64,000 bases of DNA. It comes from Pseudobutyrivibrio ruminis (GTDB lineage Bacteria; Bacillota; Clostridia; Lachnospirales; Lachnospiraceae). Both the position numbers and the translations under genes were made by a program. This document shows, one piece after another, positions 37,825 to 46,121 of this stretch. How positions within the stretch are numbered: position 1 is the first letter of the stretch; each line of letters starts with the position of its first letter. Where the stretch lies: NCBI RefSeq assembly GCF_015057245.1, contig NZ_SVET01000002.1, positions 124,001 to 188,000 of the forward strand, given 5' to 3'. The notes below the pieces were generated by a model that saw only the letters and a list, made by a program, of their open reading frames with translations, searched no databases and was not told the origin of the DNA.

Positions 37825-38982
37825 TTAAAACCTCATGTTTCTCTTCTCTATTCCCAACAATTGGCAGATACGTACGCCGAGACGAATCATCCACATAGAG
37901 TTTTTGTAGTCGTCTGGGGTGTGGGCTGGAGAGTTGATGATTTCATCGAATTCCTCAGTCGAAATGCCAAGCTTCTTTGCGATGTACTCCTTATCCTGCT
38001 CCATCTGGTCTGTGTCGTAAGGGTTAGTCTTAAGCTTTTCAAGAGCTTCCTCACGAGTCATTGTGCCAGCTAAAATCTGGGTTGAGAATACATTCTTTCT
38101 GGTGTCGAATCCAAATTTGTATGGAAGGTAATATCCCTCGAAGAATCTGGTAAATACGTTTTCATAGTGCTTGTTTTCGTATTTAGTCCAGCCGTATTTC
38201 TCGTGCAAGAATTCCTCTGCCTTTGCCTTGTCGTAAACTACGTAGTCAAGTGGATAGAAACGCTTCATTCCGTAGACATATTTGTAGAGCAAACGATACT
38301 TGAGAATACCACAGGTTGGGTATGTCTTCAGTGGACGCTTGCCGAATTTCTTGTGAATATCTTTGTACATGCGAAGGTCGTTCATGTAAATCCACTCTAC
38401 TGGTGGACGAACGAACTCAGTACTGTTATTTGAGCCAGTGAGCACCCATTTGATGCCATGCTTTACAGCATAGTTGTAAAGGGATGCAAAGATTGCGTGA
38501 TCCTGAGGTGCATCACAGCTACTGATTCCTGACTTAAACATAGAAAGCTGGAAGTCGCTCATCTCCTTCCAGTTAATAACATCTGTGTACATATCAAGGT
38601 CCATGCCCTTGACGATTTTTTCAATATTTTCAACGGCTACGTTCAGGTTCCAACCTGTATCTACAACGTAGATAAGTGGGCGAAGGTGCATAACTTCCTT
38701 TGCGATATATGCAAGGTATGAGCTATCTGCACCGCCGGACATACCAAGGATACAATCGTAATCCTTGCCCTCTCCGTCTTTACGAATCTGTGCTGCTACC
38801 TTTTCAAGCTCCTCCCTGTTCTCCTTATTTGGATTCCAGTATGGCTTGATGTTTTTCTCGAAGTTGCGACAGTGGTCGCAGACACCCTGCTCATCAAATT
38901 CAATCATTGAATCTGTGGTGTCCATCACACACTGAGTGCAGCGCTGATATTCTCTTTTAATCTTAGGAATATATATTGCCAT
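37825..38982 (-). CDS. N-acetyl sugar amidotransferase (PseA/WbpG family)
   Basis: A 385-residue PP-loop enzyme. CTQC (15-18) and CDHC (35-38) form a zinc-knuckle-like pair, followed by the ATP-pyrophosphatase loop SGGADSS (82-88). The family converts an N-acetyl group to acetamidino using ATP and ammonia, as on legionaminic, pseudaminic or mannosaminuronic sugars. The HisH and HisF partners follow directly. Because NeuB, NeuA and LegB/LegC-like genes are elsewhere in the window, an acetamidino-legionaminic-type product is plausible but not proven. Confidence 0.86.
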   Translation of the reverse strand: MAIYIPKIKREYQRCTQCVMDTTDSMIEFDEQGVCDHCRNFEKNIKPYWNPNKENREELEKVAAQIRKDGEGKDYDCILGMSGGADSSYLAYIAKEVMHLRPLIYVVDTGWNLNVAVENIEKIVKGMDLDMYTDVINWKEMSDFQLSMFKSGISSCDAPQDHAIFASLYNYAVKHGIKWVLTGSNNSTEFVRPPVEWIYMNDLRMYKDIHKKFGKRPLKTYPTCGILKYRLLYKYVYGMKRFYPLDYVVYDKAKAEEFLHEKYGWTKYENKHYENVFTRFFEGYYLPYKFGFDTRKNVFSTQILAGTMTREEALEKLKTNPYDTDQMEQDKEYIAKKLGISTEEFDEIINSPAHTPDDYKNSMWMIRLGVRICQLLGIEKRNMRF

Positions 38983-39017
38983 AAATACCTCTAGTCCGCT
39001 GATTCTCTACTCTATGT

Positions 39018-39107
39018 ACATCAGTTACGGTCTCAAGCCTGACATCTTACTCCGCTCAACAACACGTTTCGCTTGAGCAAGAGTCAGAGCTTTATACCTA
39101 CTGATGT
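39018..39107 (-). ncRNA. Dispersed intergenic hairpin element, copy C
   Basis: 90 nt. Gene-sense helices: ACATCAGT/ACTGATGT (perfect 8 bp), AAGC/GCTT, TGAC/GTCA and TCTTGCTC/GAGTAAGA, with loop GAAACGTGTTGTTGA. It ends 35 bases before the ATG at 38982. Bases between it and the gene include AGCGGACTAG, which is also found between copy A and its gene. Confidence 0.7.
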
Positions 39108-39148
39108 TCCTAATATACTGAATCAGCTCTTCTATAATATTTCACCAT

Positions 39149-40504
39149 TTAATTACGGTTTATTTCATCCAATATTTCATCCGCGCTAACCACTTTGTCG
39201 AAGCCTTCTGTGCTTTCCTTCTTGAAGACAATGCGGATAGTCATGAGGATGAGTTTTAAATCAAGTAAAAAGCTATAGTTTTCAATGTACATCAAATCGA
39301 GCTTGATTTTGTCGTAAGCTGATGTGTTGTACTTGCCATAAATCTGAGCGTAACCTGTGAGGCCACCCTTTACCTTGTTTCTGAATTCAAATTCAGGGAT
39401 GGCTGCTGTGTATTTCTCCACATGCTCGGTGCGCTCTGGGCGTGGGCCAACGATTGACATATCGCCCTTAATAATATTGAAAATCTGTGGAAGCTCGTCG
39501 ATACGAGTTGCACGGATTACATGTCCTACCTTTGTGATGCGGTCGTCGTCATCAGTGGCTGGGCGCTGCTCTGCATCCTCAACCATACTTCTGAACTTCA
39601 AAATATCGAATACCTTGCCATCCTTTGTAACGCGGGCCTGCTTGTAGAAAACAGGGCCATGGTCCTCAAGCTTGATTGCAAGTGCAACAATAAGCATAAG
39701 TGGTGAAAGAACCACTGCGGCAATGACGCAAAGAATCACATCAAAGATTCTCTTAACGATTTCCTGCTCAGGTGTGAGGCCTGTTGTGTTGATCATCACA
39801 AGTGGAGTGTCAAACTGGTGAATGCCCTCACCACCAGAGATGATAACATCGGAAATCTTTGGAGTGATGTATGTCTCGATTTCGTGCATGTAGCAGTACT
39901 TCAACAAATCATTTCGCTGCTCAGCACTAACATCCGAAATTACGATACCATCATAATCAGCAAGCATCTGGCAAATCTTATCAATGCCCTCATCGATGCT
40001 GACGATGTTTTTGATGTTGTAGCTATCTGCTCTAGTGTCCATCTTGAGCTTCAGCCCAACAGACTCTTTATTTCCGTACACCATCAAAAGCTTGCTGGCC
40101 TTTGAGTGGCGCTCATATATTGCGAAGAAGATATATACGCTGATTCCAGAAAGAATGAAATCTCCAACGGTTAAAAGAAGCATTGGCTTCACTGGAATCA
40201 TGATGTTTGCCATCAAGCAGAGCTGCAAGTATGTAACCGCATTTACGATAAAAATTGCAATCCACTGTGAGAACAGTACATCGGCAATTTTTAAAATGCC
40301 ATACTTGAATCCCTCACACAGGTGAATGATCACCAGCATCAGTATGAAGTATATTCCCATGAGCACATACTTACCACGGCCCAGGAATGGGAAGAAATAC
40401 TCCCTATCAAATATCATGTATTTCCAAACGAAATAGTATGCAACTGCCATGATGGCAAGCTCTATAACGCTCTCTATTTTTCTTATAGTATTCTTATTTT
40501 TCAA
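39149..40504 (-). CDS. Polyprenyl-phosphate hexose-1-phosphate transferase (WbaP-like initiating enzyme)
   Basis: A 451-residue protein: four or five N-terminal membrane segments (about 10-135), a central Rossmann-like CoA-binding-type domain (about 140-240), and a C-terminal bacterial sugar transferase domain starting at KRIFDVILC. The latter has KFRSMV, ATRIDELPQIFNI with the catalytic Asp-Glu pair, and GPRPE. It puts the first sugar-1-phosphate on undecaprenyl phosphate, beginning repeat-unit assembly. TTG start with AGGAG upstream. It is the promoter-proximal gene of the 25728-40504 operon, the usual place for an initiating enzyme. Confidence 0.88.
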   Translation of the reverse strand: MKNKNTIRKIESVIELAIMAVAYYFVWKYMIFDREYFFPFLGRGKYVLMGIYFILMLVIIHLCEGFKYGILKIADVLFSQWIAIFIVNAVTYLQLCLMANIMIPVKPMLLLTVGDFILSGISVYIFFAIYERHSKASKLLMVYGNKESVGLKLKMDTRADSYNIKNIVSIDEGIDKICQMLADYDGIVISDVSAEQRNDLLKYCYMHEIETYITPKISDVIISGGEGIHQFDTPLVMINTTGLTPEQEIVKRIFDVILCVIAAVVLSPLMLIVALAIKLEDHGPVFYKQARVTKDGKVFDILKFRSMVEDAEQRPATDDDDRITKVGHVIRATRIDELPQIFNIIKGDMSIVGPRPERTEHVEKYTAAIPEFEFRNKVKGGLTGYAQIYGKYNTSAYDKIKLDLMYIENYSFLLDLKLILMTIRIVFKKESTEGFDKVVSADEILDEINRN

Positions 40505-40571
40505 ACCTTATTTCTCCTAGAAACAACATTCAGTAGTCTATATAAATTTATTACAAAATGCAATCCTTAAC

Positions 40572-40577
40572 ATTATA
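40572..40577 (-). promoter_or_regulatory. Candidate extended -10 promoter of the 25728-40504 operon
   Basis: On the minus strand TGGTATAAT gives a perfect -10 with an extended TG, about 60-70 bases before the TTG start at 40504. No convincing -35 is seen 17 bp upstream. This is the only strong -10 in the 150 bp between the gene and the repeat module at 40656, so it is a reasonable but unproven promoter. Confidence 0.4.
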
Positions 40578-40655
40578 CCATTATCTGGACTAAAATGCTC
40601 ATTTTATTGTAATAGCATTAGCACACCTCTAGACAGTAAATATGCCTGTAATTTT

Positions 40656-40803
40656 GTTTCAACCTGCTAGACACATCATATCTGCCAAGTTATGTCAGTC
40701 AAGGGCAAGCCTCCGGAGCTTCGCTCCCTTGACTTCATAACTTTTGGCAGATACATGTTAGTCAAGCAGGTTTGAAACTGGGACTGTGGCAAAGCCACCA
40801 GTA
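40656..40803 (-). repeat. Cruciform module, inverted left copy (L1)
   Basis: A 148-bp segment that is the reverse-complement relative of the module at 41563. Read on the minus strand it starts TACTGGTGGCTTTGCCACAG and ends AGCAGGTTGAAAC. It folds on itself: GTTTCAAACCTGCT with AGCAGGTTGAAAC, ATCTGCCAA...AGTTATG with CATAACTTGGCAGAT, GTCAAGGG with CCCTTGAC, and an apical GGAGC/GCTCC. The outer and inner edges match the other copies, while the middle differs with pairing kept. No ORF, transposase or IS relationship is visible. Confidence 0.8.
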
Positions 40804-40820
40804 CCAGAGGAAGGGCCAGA

Positions 40821-41546
40821 GACACGCGGATTGGAGCTTTCTTTAATTCGGCGTGTCTGTTTTGTAGGCCTCAGACACGCGCTTTTGCTATAAATTCAAT
40901 TCCGCGTGTCAATTTTAGGCTGCTTGAACACGCCGTTTTACAATTTCTCTCTTTTGGCGTGTTTTTTCTTCCTCTTCCAGCCACGCGGATTCAGCAATCT
41001 TCCTTTTCCGCGTGCTTTTCGCCTTTCCTTGAGACACGCAGATTTACACTTTTTCCATTTCCGCGTGTCGCTAGCCCCTTGCTCCGACACGCAGATTCTT
41101 CAATTCTTCAATTCTGCGTGTCGCCATTATCTCTCCCTGACACGAAGATTACGCTATACTCCGTTTCTTCGTGTCTCTAATTCGCCTTTTCGACACGTAA
41201 ATTCTACGATTCACTAATTCTTCGTGTCGATAATCTCCTCTTCCGACACGAAGATTCCGGCATTTACTCAATCTTCGTGTCTTTTTTCTCTTTCATAGAC
41301 ACGAAGATTCCAGCTTCCTCAGAGTCTTCGTGTCTCTCACTTAAAAAATTGACACGAAAATCGCTGACTTCTCCGCATCTACGTGTCTAGCAGCTCCTTT
41401 TCAGACACGTAAATTCCTGTTTTCCCTGAATCTACGTGTCTATCGCCTCTATTTCAGACACGTAAATTCCAACATTTACACAATTTTCGTGTCTTTATGC
41501 TTTTTTGTAGACACGAAAACTCAGCCTACCGCCACTTCTTCGTGTC
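40821..41546. repeat. Tandem hairpin array, 14 units, period exactly 53 bp
   Basis: GACACG (or a one-base variant) begins at 40821 and then every 53 bases: 40874, 40927, 40980, 41033, 41086, 41139, 41192, 41245, 41298, 41351, 41404, 41457 and 41510. Each unit is a 37-nt imperfect palindrome GACACGnnnATT...AAtnnCGTGTC followed by a 16-nt linker. Stem bases after GACACG vary (CGG, CAG, AAG, TAA) and are usually matched on the other arm. Loops and linkers are not conserved in sequence, but are pyrimidine-rich on the plus strand. The next unit position, 41563, is exactly where the module R1 starts. No gene is seen in this stretch. Confidence 0.88.
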
Positions 41547-41562
41547 TGCGCCTCCCGCCTGG

Positions 41563-41736
41563 TACTGGTGGCTTTGCCACAGTCCCAGTTTCAAACCTGC
41601 TTGACCACCCCATATCGGCTGGAGGGCTAGGGTCAAGAGGCGCAGCGCCGCAGGCCTTGCTCTTGACGCTGGACCGAAGGCTGATATGCTGTGGCTAGCA
41701 GGTTGAAACAAACCTTTTAGGCTAGCCAGAAAACTA
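41563..41736 (+). repeat. Cruciform module, right copy (R1), 174 bp
   Basis: Aligns without gaps to 52707-52880, with about 154 of 174 positions identical by my hand count. Internal pairing: TGGC/GCCA near the start, GTTTCAAACCTGCT/AGCAGGTTGAAAC, CATATC/GATATG, GTCAAGAG/CTCTTGAC and GGCGC/GCGCC. It begins at the position where a 15th array unit would start and ends 58 bases before the terminator of the next operon. Together with R2 it forms direct repeats around the 41824-51574 genes. Confidence 0.85.
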
Positions 41737-41794
41737 GAGAAAGCCTCAGCCCCTTCAATAAGTTATAACAGCAACACAGCGACTCCACTACAAC

Positions 41795-41817
41795 AAAAAA
41801 GCGCCCCGAAGGGCGCC
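41795..41817 (-). terminator. Intrinsic terminator of the 41824-51574 operon
   Basis: On the minus strand GCGCCC-TTCG-GGGCGC is followed by six T, beginning seven bases after the stop at 41824. The stem is closed by a stable TTCG tetraloop, and this is one of the clearest terminators in the window. Confidence 0.92.
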
Positions 41818-41823
41818 AGAATT

Positions 41824-42768
41824 CTATTCCTGTTCTTCCTTTTGATACTTTTCGCGGATGACGAACTGTGGTGAGTGGTTGCCGTTGATGAAAATACGGC
41901 CAACGTATTCGCCGACGATTCCAACCATAAGCATCTGAAGACCACCGAGGACAAGTGTGGCAGCCATCATTGTTGGCCAGCCAGGGACGTCGCCGTGGTG
42001 GATTGTCTTTATGATGATTACACCAGTGAGCAGGAAGCCCATGATGCAGGATACAAATCCAAGGCATGATGTAAGTCGAAGTGGCTTAACAGAGAAGGAA
42101 ATGAACCCATCGAACCAAAGGTTTAAAAGCTTACTGAGTGTGTAAGTGCTTTTGCCCTCCTCGCGAGCCTTGTGCTCAACGTATACATTAGCTGTGTTGT
42201 CAGTGCAGCGAAGGATTAATCCCCAGATGTATGGGTATGCTCCTTTGTATTTAAGCATTTCGTCGCGGACGAATCTGTTGATTACAAAGTAGCTGTTGAG
42301 CTGTAGTGACTTTGGCTTTCCGATAAATGATGTAGCCATCATATCGTTGATGTCATGACCAAACTTCTTGAAGAGAGTATCCTTTTTAGTGCGATACTTT
42401 CCGAAGACAGCATCATAACCCTTTTCAATCTGCTCCAAAAGCTTGTGAGCTTCGTATGGAGGGTTCTGTCCATCATCATCAAGGACTATTATATATTCGC
42501 CAGTTGCCTGTGAGAGGCCGCACATTGTAGCGCCATCCTGGCCGAAGTTTTTGGATAGGTTGATGGCAACTACTTCTGAATTTTTATCAGCTAGCTCACG
42601 AAGCTTGGCATATGTGCCATCTCTTGAACCATCGTTTACTAATACTATTTCTTTGTCGTACTCATCGGAAGGAAACTCCTTGCAGATGTCGTCTACCACC
42701 GCTTCAATTGTATTCTCGCTATGGTAGCACGGAATTACGAAGGATATTTTCTTTTCAAATTTTTCCAT
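41824..42768 (-). CDS. GT2 polyprenyl-phosphate sugar synthase (GtrB/DPM1-like)
   Basis: About 314 residues from the ATG at 42768 (GGAG five to six bases upstream); a GTG two codons earlier lies too close to the binding site. GT2 motifs: FVIPCYHSE, VNDGSRDGT and DDDGQNPP, then two C-terminal membrane segments with GEYVGRIFI. It resembles the 7015-7953 product more than the other two GT2 synthases, including the final NSPQYVI/HSPQFVI tail. It loads an unidentified sugar on undecaprenyl phosphate. Confidence 0.85.
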   Translation of the reverse strand: MEKFEKKISFVIPCYHSENTIEAVVDDICKEFPSDEYDKEIVLVNDGSRDGTYAKLRELADKNSEVVAINLSKNFGQDGATMCGLSQATGEYIIVLDDDGQNPPYEAHKLLEQIEKGYDAVFGKYRTKKDTLFKKFGHDINDMMATSFIGKPKSLQLNSYFVINRFVRDEMLKYKGAYPYIWGLILRCTDNTANVYVEHKAREEGKSTYTLSKLLNLWFDGFISFSVKPLRLTSCLGFVSCIMGFLLTGVIIIKTIHHGDVPGWPTMMAATLVLGGLQMLMVGIVGEYVGRIFINGNHSPQFVIREKYQKEEQE

Positions 42769-42792
42769 ATACACTCCAGTCTTATTTTAGCA

Positions 42793-43758
42793 TTATTTGA
42801 TATGTCTAAGTAAAACCCCTGCTATATAATCCATGTCCCCTGTGTCATATGTCTGAGTAATTGGTAGTGGTACCAAATACTTAGAAAGCTTCTTCTCAAA
42901 GCTGTTTGTATCTTTGGATTCTTCAATCCATCTCCACCAACGTGGAACGTATATCTTGTTTTCAACAAGCATCTCCCTAAGGCCTTCCTTCTCAAACAAG
43001 AATGGATAAACCATAGGTGCTCCATTCTCCAGAACTGGCTTTAGTTCGTTGAGCTCTCCCAATAACTCATGAAGCCTGTTGAAATTTGCAATTCGCTTTT
43101 CATTGACTGATGCCAAATCGATGCCACTCATCATTGCCTCTGTAAGCTTTGACATGTAGGCCATGCCTTCAACGTTGATGTGCTCTTCGTTGTCCTTTGA
43201 CATGGCGTAGGCTGCATTTGGGCCAGCCTCGATTGCCTTTAATAAAAAGCCTGCTACATCAGCACTTTCTCCTGTTGGAATATCCAAGCGAGTGAGCTTG
43301 TCCCCCACCAGGTATGCTCCGTCTGCCACACCGAAGAACTTACGACAGCTGTATGCTGAGTAGGTGCCTCGCATTGGCTTGGTGAAAAAGCCCTGGGTAT
43401 TATCGAAAAGCACGTGGCTGTGCTCTGCGATAATATCCTGCTGCATTACGTGAGTCATGATGCCAAAGTAATTCGTATATACGAAGAGAGCTCTGTCATC
43501 AAAACCACCCTCTGGCTCGATTGGCATCAGCTGTTCGTCGATGTTGTAGTATTTCACTTCCACGCCAACTTCCTGCAATCCTGCCTCCACTGTCTTGCAA
43601 GTGTAGTAAGGAATGTAGCAGGATTTGAAGCCGCCAGCTAATGCAGCGTAGGCAATAGCATTTCTTCCAGAGTTTAAAGCTACGTAGTCGAAACCTGGGA
43701 AGAAGTCTGTATTCAGTTTCTTTAATTCAAGTGGAAGACATCCTCCGAATTCTCGCAA
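42793..43758 (-). CDS. Divergent DegT-like PLP aminotransferase, short form
   Basis: About 321 residues from the TTG at 43758, which has GGAGG eight bases upstream; a TTG at 43773 is in frame but its codons overlap that binding site. Fold type I features: NSGRNAIAYAAL, the strand VLFDNTQGFF with an Asp at the PLP-nitrogen position, and YSCRKFFGVADGAYL with the Schiff-base Lys. It is about 50 residues shorter than usual DegT enzymes, with an altered G-rich loop. Next to a Gfo/Idh oxidoreductase, it may aminate the keto sugar that enzyme makes. Confidence 0.62.
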   Translation of the reverse strand: MREFGGCLPLELKKLNTDFFPGFDYVALNSGRNAIAYAALAGGFKSCYIPYYTCKTVEAGLQEVGVEVKYYNIDEQLMPIEPEGGFDDRALFVYTNYFGIMTHVMQQDIIAEHSHVLFDNTQGFFTKPMRGTYSAYSCRKFFGVADGAYLVGDKLTRLDIPTGESADVAGFLLKAIEAGPNAAYAMSKDNEEHINVEGMAYMSKLTEAMMSGIDLASVNEKRIANFNRLHELLGELNELKPVLENGAPMVYPFLFEKEGLREMLVENKIYVPRWWRWIEESKDTNSFEKKLSKYLVPLPITQTYDTGDMDYIAGVLLRHIK

Positions 43759-43773
43759 CTTTTTATCCTCCAA

Positions 43774-44853
43774 TTATTTGTCGAATCTTCCTACGAAGTC
43801 CATTGTGCTACCATCCTTCATTGGGAATTCAACTGACTCTCCTGTTGCAGCTGATTTATAAATAGCAAGAACCATTTCAAGGGCACGGCGACCTGCCTCA
43901 CCATTTACATATGGCTCTCTGTCGTTTTCGATAGCGTCGATAACATCGCGGTAGAGCTTTGTGTGACCAAATCCGTATACGTTTGGAGGAAGCTCTGAGC
44001 ATTCCTTCTTAACCTGCTCTGGCTCATCGATGTAATCTGAGAAGTTCCACTCCTCAAGAAGGTTTACAGCATCGCCACCGGCCTTAACTGTACCCTTGTC
44101 ACCGAAGATGTAAAGTGTCTCCTCAAGGTTCTTAGGGAATACGTCAGTTGTTCCTTCGATGATACCGTAGCTGCCGTTTGCAAACTGAACGAGGGCGATA
44201 CCAAGATCCTCTGCCTGGATGTAGTCGTGCTTTAATCTGTCTGTCATGCCGACAACACGAACAACGTCGTCACCCATCATCCAACGGAGAAGGTCGATAT
44301 CGTGGATACACTGGTTCATAAGTGCACCACCATCCTGCTCCCATGTGCCTCTCCATGAAGCACGGTCATAGTATTCGTGGTCACGAGCCCAACGGATGTG
44401 AGCTGTACCGTATAAAAGACGACCAAATCTGCCCTTTTCAAGAGCTTCTCTAATCATCTGGATTGACTTGTTGAATCTGTTCTGGTGACAAGCGCAAACC
44501 TTAACGCCCTTCTTGTGACCTGCCTCGATGATTCTATCTGCATCTGCAAGTGAAAGTGCGATTGGCTTTTCGATGATTACATTGCAACCAGCTTCGATGC
44601 AATCGAGGGCAATCTGTGCATGCTTGCCTGACTCTGTAGCGATGGCTACAAGCTCTGGCTTCATCTCCTCAAGCATCTTTTTGTAATCTGTGTATTGCTT
44701 AACATAATCAGCATCAAGATCAAATTTCTTGATTTTGTCCTCTGTGTTTTTAAGGTCAAGATCGCAAAGTGCAACTAAATCAAGGCCTGTCTTCTGTGAT
44801 GCTACTACGTGGTTTGGTGAAATACGTCCGCATCCAATAATTGCATATCTCAT
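43774..44853 (-). CDS. Gfo/Idh/MocA-family sugar oxidoreductase
   Basis: A 359-residue two-domain oxidoreductase. The N-terminal Rossmann fold has AIIGCGRISPNH (3-14), EKPIALS carries the conserved Lys, and the C-terminal domain has GTWEQDGGALMNQCIHDIDLL with the His/Asp catalytic segment. Family members oxidise or reduce ring hydroxyls of nucleotide sugars or inositols. A pairing with the adjacent PLP enzyme to make an amino sugar (as in WbpB/WbpE) is possible; the sequence does not fix the substrate. Its ATG shares one base with the ligase stop. Confidence 0.8.
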   Translation of the reverse strand: MRYAIIGCGRISPNHVVASQKTGLDLVALCDLDLKNTEDKIKKFDLDADYVKQYTDYKKMLEEMKPELVAIATESGKHAQIALDCIEAGCNVIIEKPIALSLADADRIIEAGHKKGVKVCACHQNRFNKSIQMIREALEKGRFGRLLYGTAHIRWARDHEYYDRASWRGTWEQDGGALMNQCIHDIDLLRWMMGDDVVRVVGMTDRLKHDYIQAEDLGIALVQFANGSYGIIEGTTDVFPKNLEETLYIFGDKGTVKAGGDAVNLLEEWNFSDYIDEPEQVKKECSELPPNVYGFGHTKLYRDVIDAIENDREPYVNGEAGRRALEMVLAIYKSAATGESVEFPMKDGSTMDFVGRFDK

Positions 44854-46106
44854 TATTTATCCTCCTGTTTCAACAAACAATACGCCACTAAATAAGTGTA
44901 GTACGGTGTCATGTATTTATAGAACATGTCGATGCCCAAATCCATGAACACAAATGAAATCATAAATGAAAATATAATCAACTTTGCCATTTTGTTTTTG
45001 GTAAAGAAAGATTTGATGATTAAGTAAACCGGGAACCAGTAGTACATTACAAAACCGAAGATTCCGAATGAGAACAAAAGCTCCAAGTAATTCATGTGAG
45101 TGTGAATGTTGCGGTAGGCAATTTCCACACCGTCGTTTGGTCTGTACTCTTCAAGCTGTGAGTATGCCATCTGCTTGAATGCGTAGAAGCCGTGCCCGAA
45201 AATTGGATGCTCCCAGAAGTGTTCCTTCACCGCTGCGATAACGGCCATTCGCTGGCCTGTGCTAGTGTGCAAATCGTAGTCTGTAGAGCCTACGCCTGAA
45301 ATCATCTCCACGATTCGCTCGCCGATGATGCTGTACAGAGCTGGGATAACCATAACTGCTACTGAGCCGCAAACGGCGATAATCACAAGGATGATGATGT
45401 TTCTTCGGATTGTCTTTTTGTCCTTGGCTGCTCCAAGCAACATCACTGCAAATACCAGGATGATTGGAAGCACAGATGATTTGGAACCGGATGCAAAAAT
45501 CTGTCCGATTGCAAGAATGGCTGCCCAAAGGTAAGCCTTGAACTTGCGGTTTATGATGAGCTGATACATCAGTGGTATCAGCAGGATAAGCAAAAGATTT
45601 CCTGTATCAACACAGGTGCCTGCTGGTGTTGCGCCAACTCGGTAAGCGTTGCCCATGAAAAGCTGCTTCCAAACTGGATCGAAAAGCAAGCTTGTAACAA
45701 GTGTAAGCGGAATGACAATGCAGGCTGCGTTTGAAATCACATCCAGCATATCTTCCTGGTGATGAAAAAGAATCACCATAATAAGGATAGCTGGAACCAC
45801 TGTGAGGATGTGGTACTGACGGCTGTACATGTCAGTGTAAACTCCCAATTTAAAATGTCCGTAAATGAACACTAAAATTGAAAATGCCAGTGCCCATGCC
45901 ATGGCCGGATTGAGCAGCGCCTTTTTGGTGGTGGCTTTGTCCTTTACAAAAAGAGCAAGGCACCATGCCACTCCAAGGGCATTAGCCAAAACATTGGCAA
46001 GCACGTACTGCATTCCAAGGGCGATGCCAAGGTCGCATCTGGCGTACACGATGGCCGCCACAATTATTATGGATATAAGTCGTTTATGTTTGTAAATCTT
46101 ATCCAT
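44853..46106 (-). CDS. O-antigen ligase / Wzy-like polymerase family protein
   Basis: A 417-residue polytopic protein with about 11 membrane segments and a large extracytoplasmic loop (about 265-330) containing GHGFYAFKQM and RNIHTHMNYLELLFSFGIFG. The latter is the Wzy_C/WaaL signature, in which HxHN-like residues act on polyprenyl-linked glycan. It is the only clear polymerase or ligase candidate in the window. It could polymerise repeat units or attach the glycan to a surface acceptor. Confidence 0.8.
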   Translation of the reverse strand: MDKIYKHKRLISIIIVAAIVYARCDLGIALGMQYVLANVLANALGVAWCLALFVKDKATTKKALLNPAMAWALAFSILVFIYGHFKLGVYTDMYSRQYHILTVVPAILIMVILFHHQEDMLDVISNAACIVIPLTLVTSLLFDPVWKQLFMGNAYRVGATPAGTCVDTGNLLLILLIPLMYQLIINRKFKAYLWAAILAIGQIFASGSKSSVLPIILVFAVMLLGAAKDKKTIRRNIIILVIIAVCGSVAVMVIPALYSIIGERIVEMISGVGSTDYDLHTSTGQRMAVIAAVKEHFWEHPIFGHGFYAFKQMAYSQLEEYRPNDGVEIAYRNIHTHMNYLELLFSFGIFGFVMYYWFPVYLIIKSFFTKNKMAKLIIFSFMISFVFMDLGIDMFYKYMTPYYTYLVAYCLLKQEDK

Positions 46107-46121
46107 CTAAATCTCCAATAG

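Noticed and set aside
37820..37894. Longer N-terminus for the HisH-like protein
   Set aside because: It reads into the amidotransferase gene; HisH proteins begin at the MVAIINYG sequence.
40906..41217. Open frames through the 53-bp array on the plus strand (40906-41217, 40959-41180)
   Set aside because: They only translate the hairpin units into Phe/Ser/Leu/Arg-rich sequence, have no ribosome binding site and no recognisable homology.
40821..41546. CRISPR array
   Set aside because: Repeats are not identical, each unit is a palindrome with a variable loop, the linkers are only 16 nt and no cas genes are near.
41489..41711. Open frames within module R1 on both strands
   Set aside because: The frame is not kept in the related copies L1 and R2, and the segment is explained by its palindromes.
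40656..41736. Insertion sequence or transposon with terminal inverted repeats
   Set aside because: The inverted modules resemble terminal repeats, but the interior holds only hairpins, with no transposase and no clear target-site duplication; a non-autonomous element remains possible.
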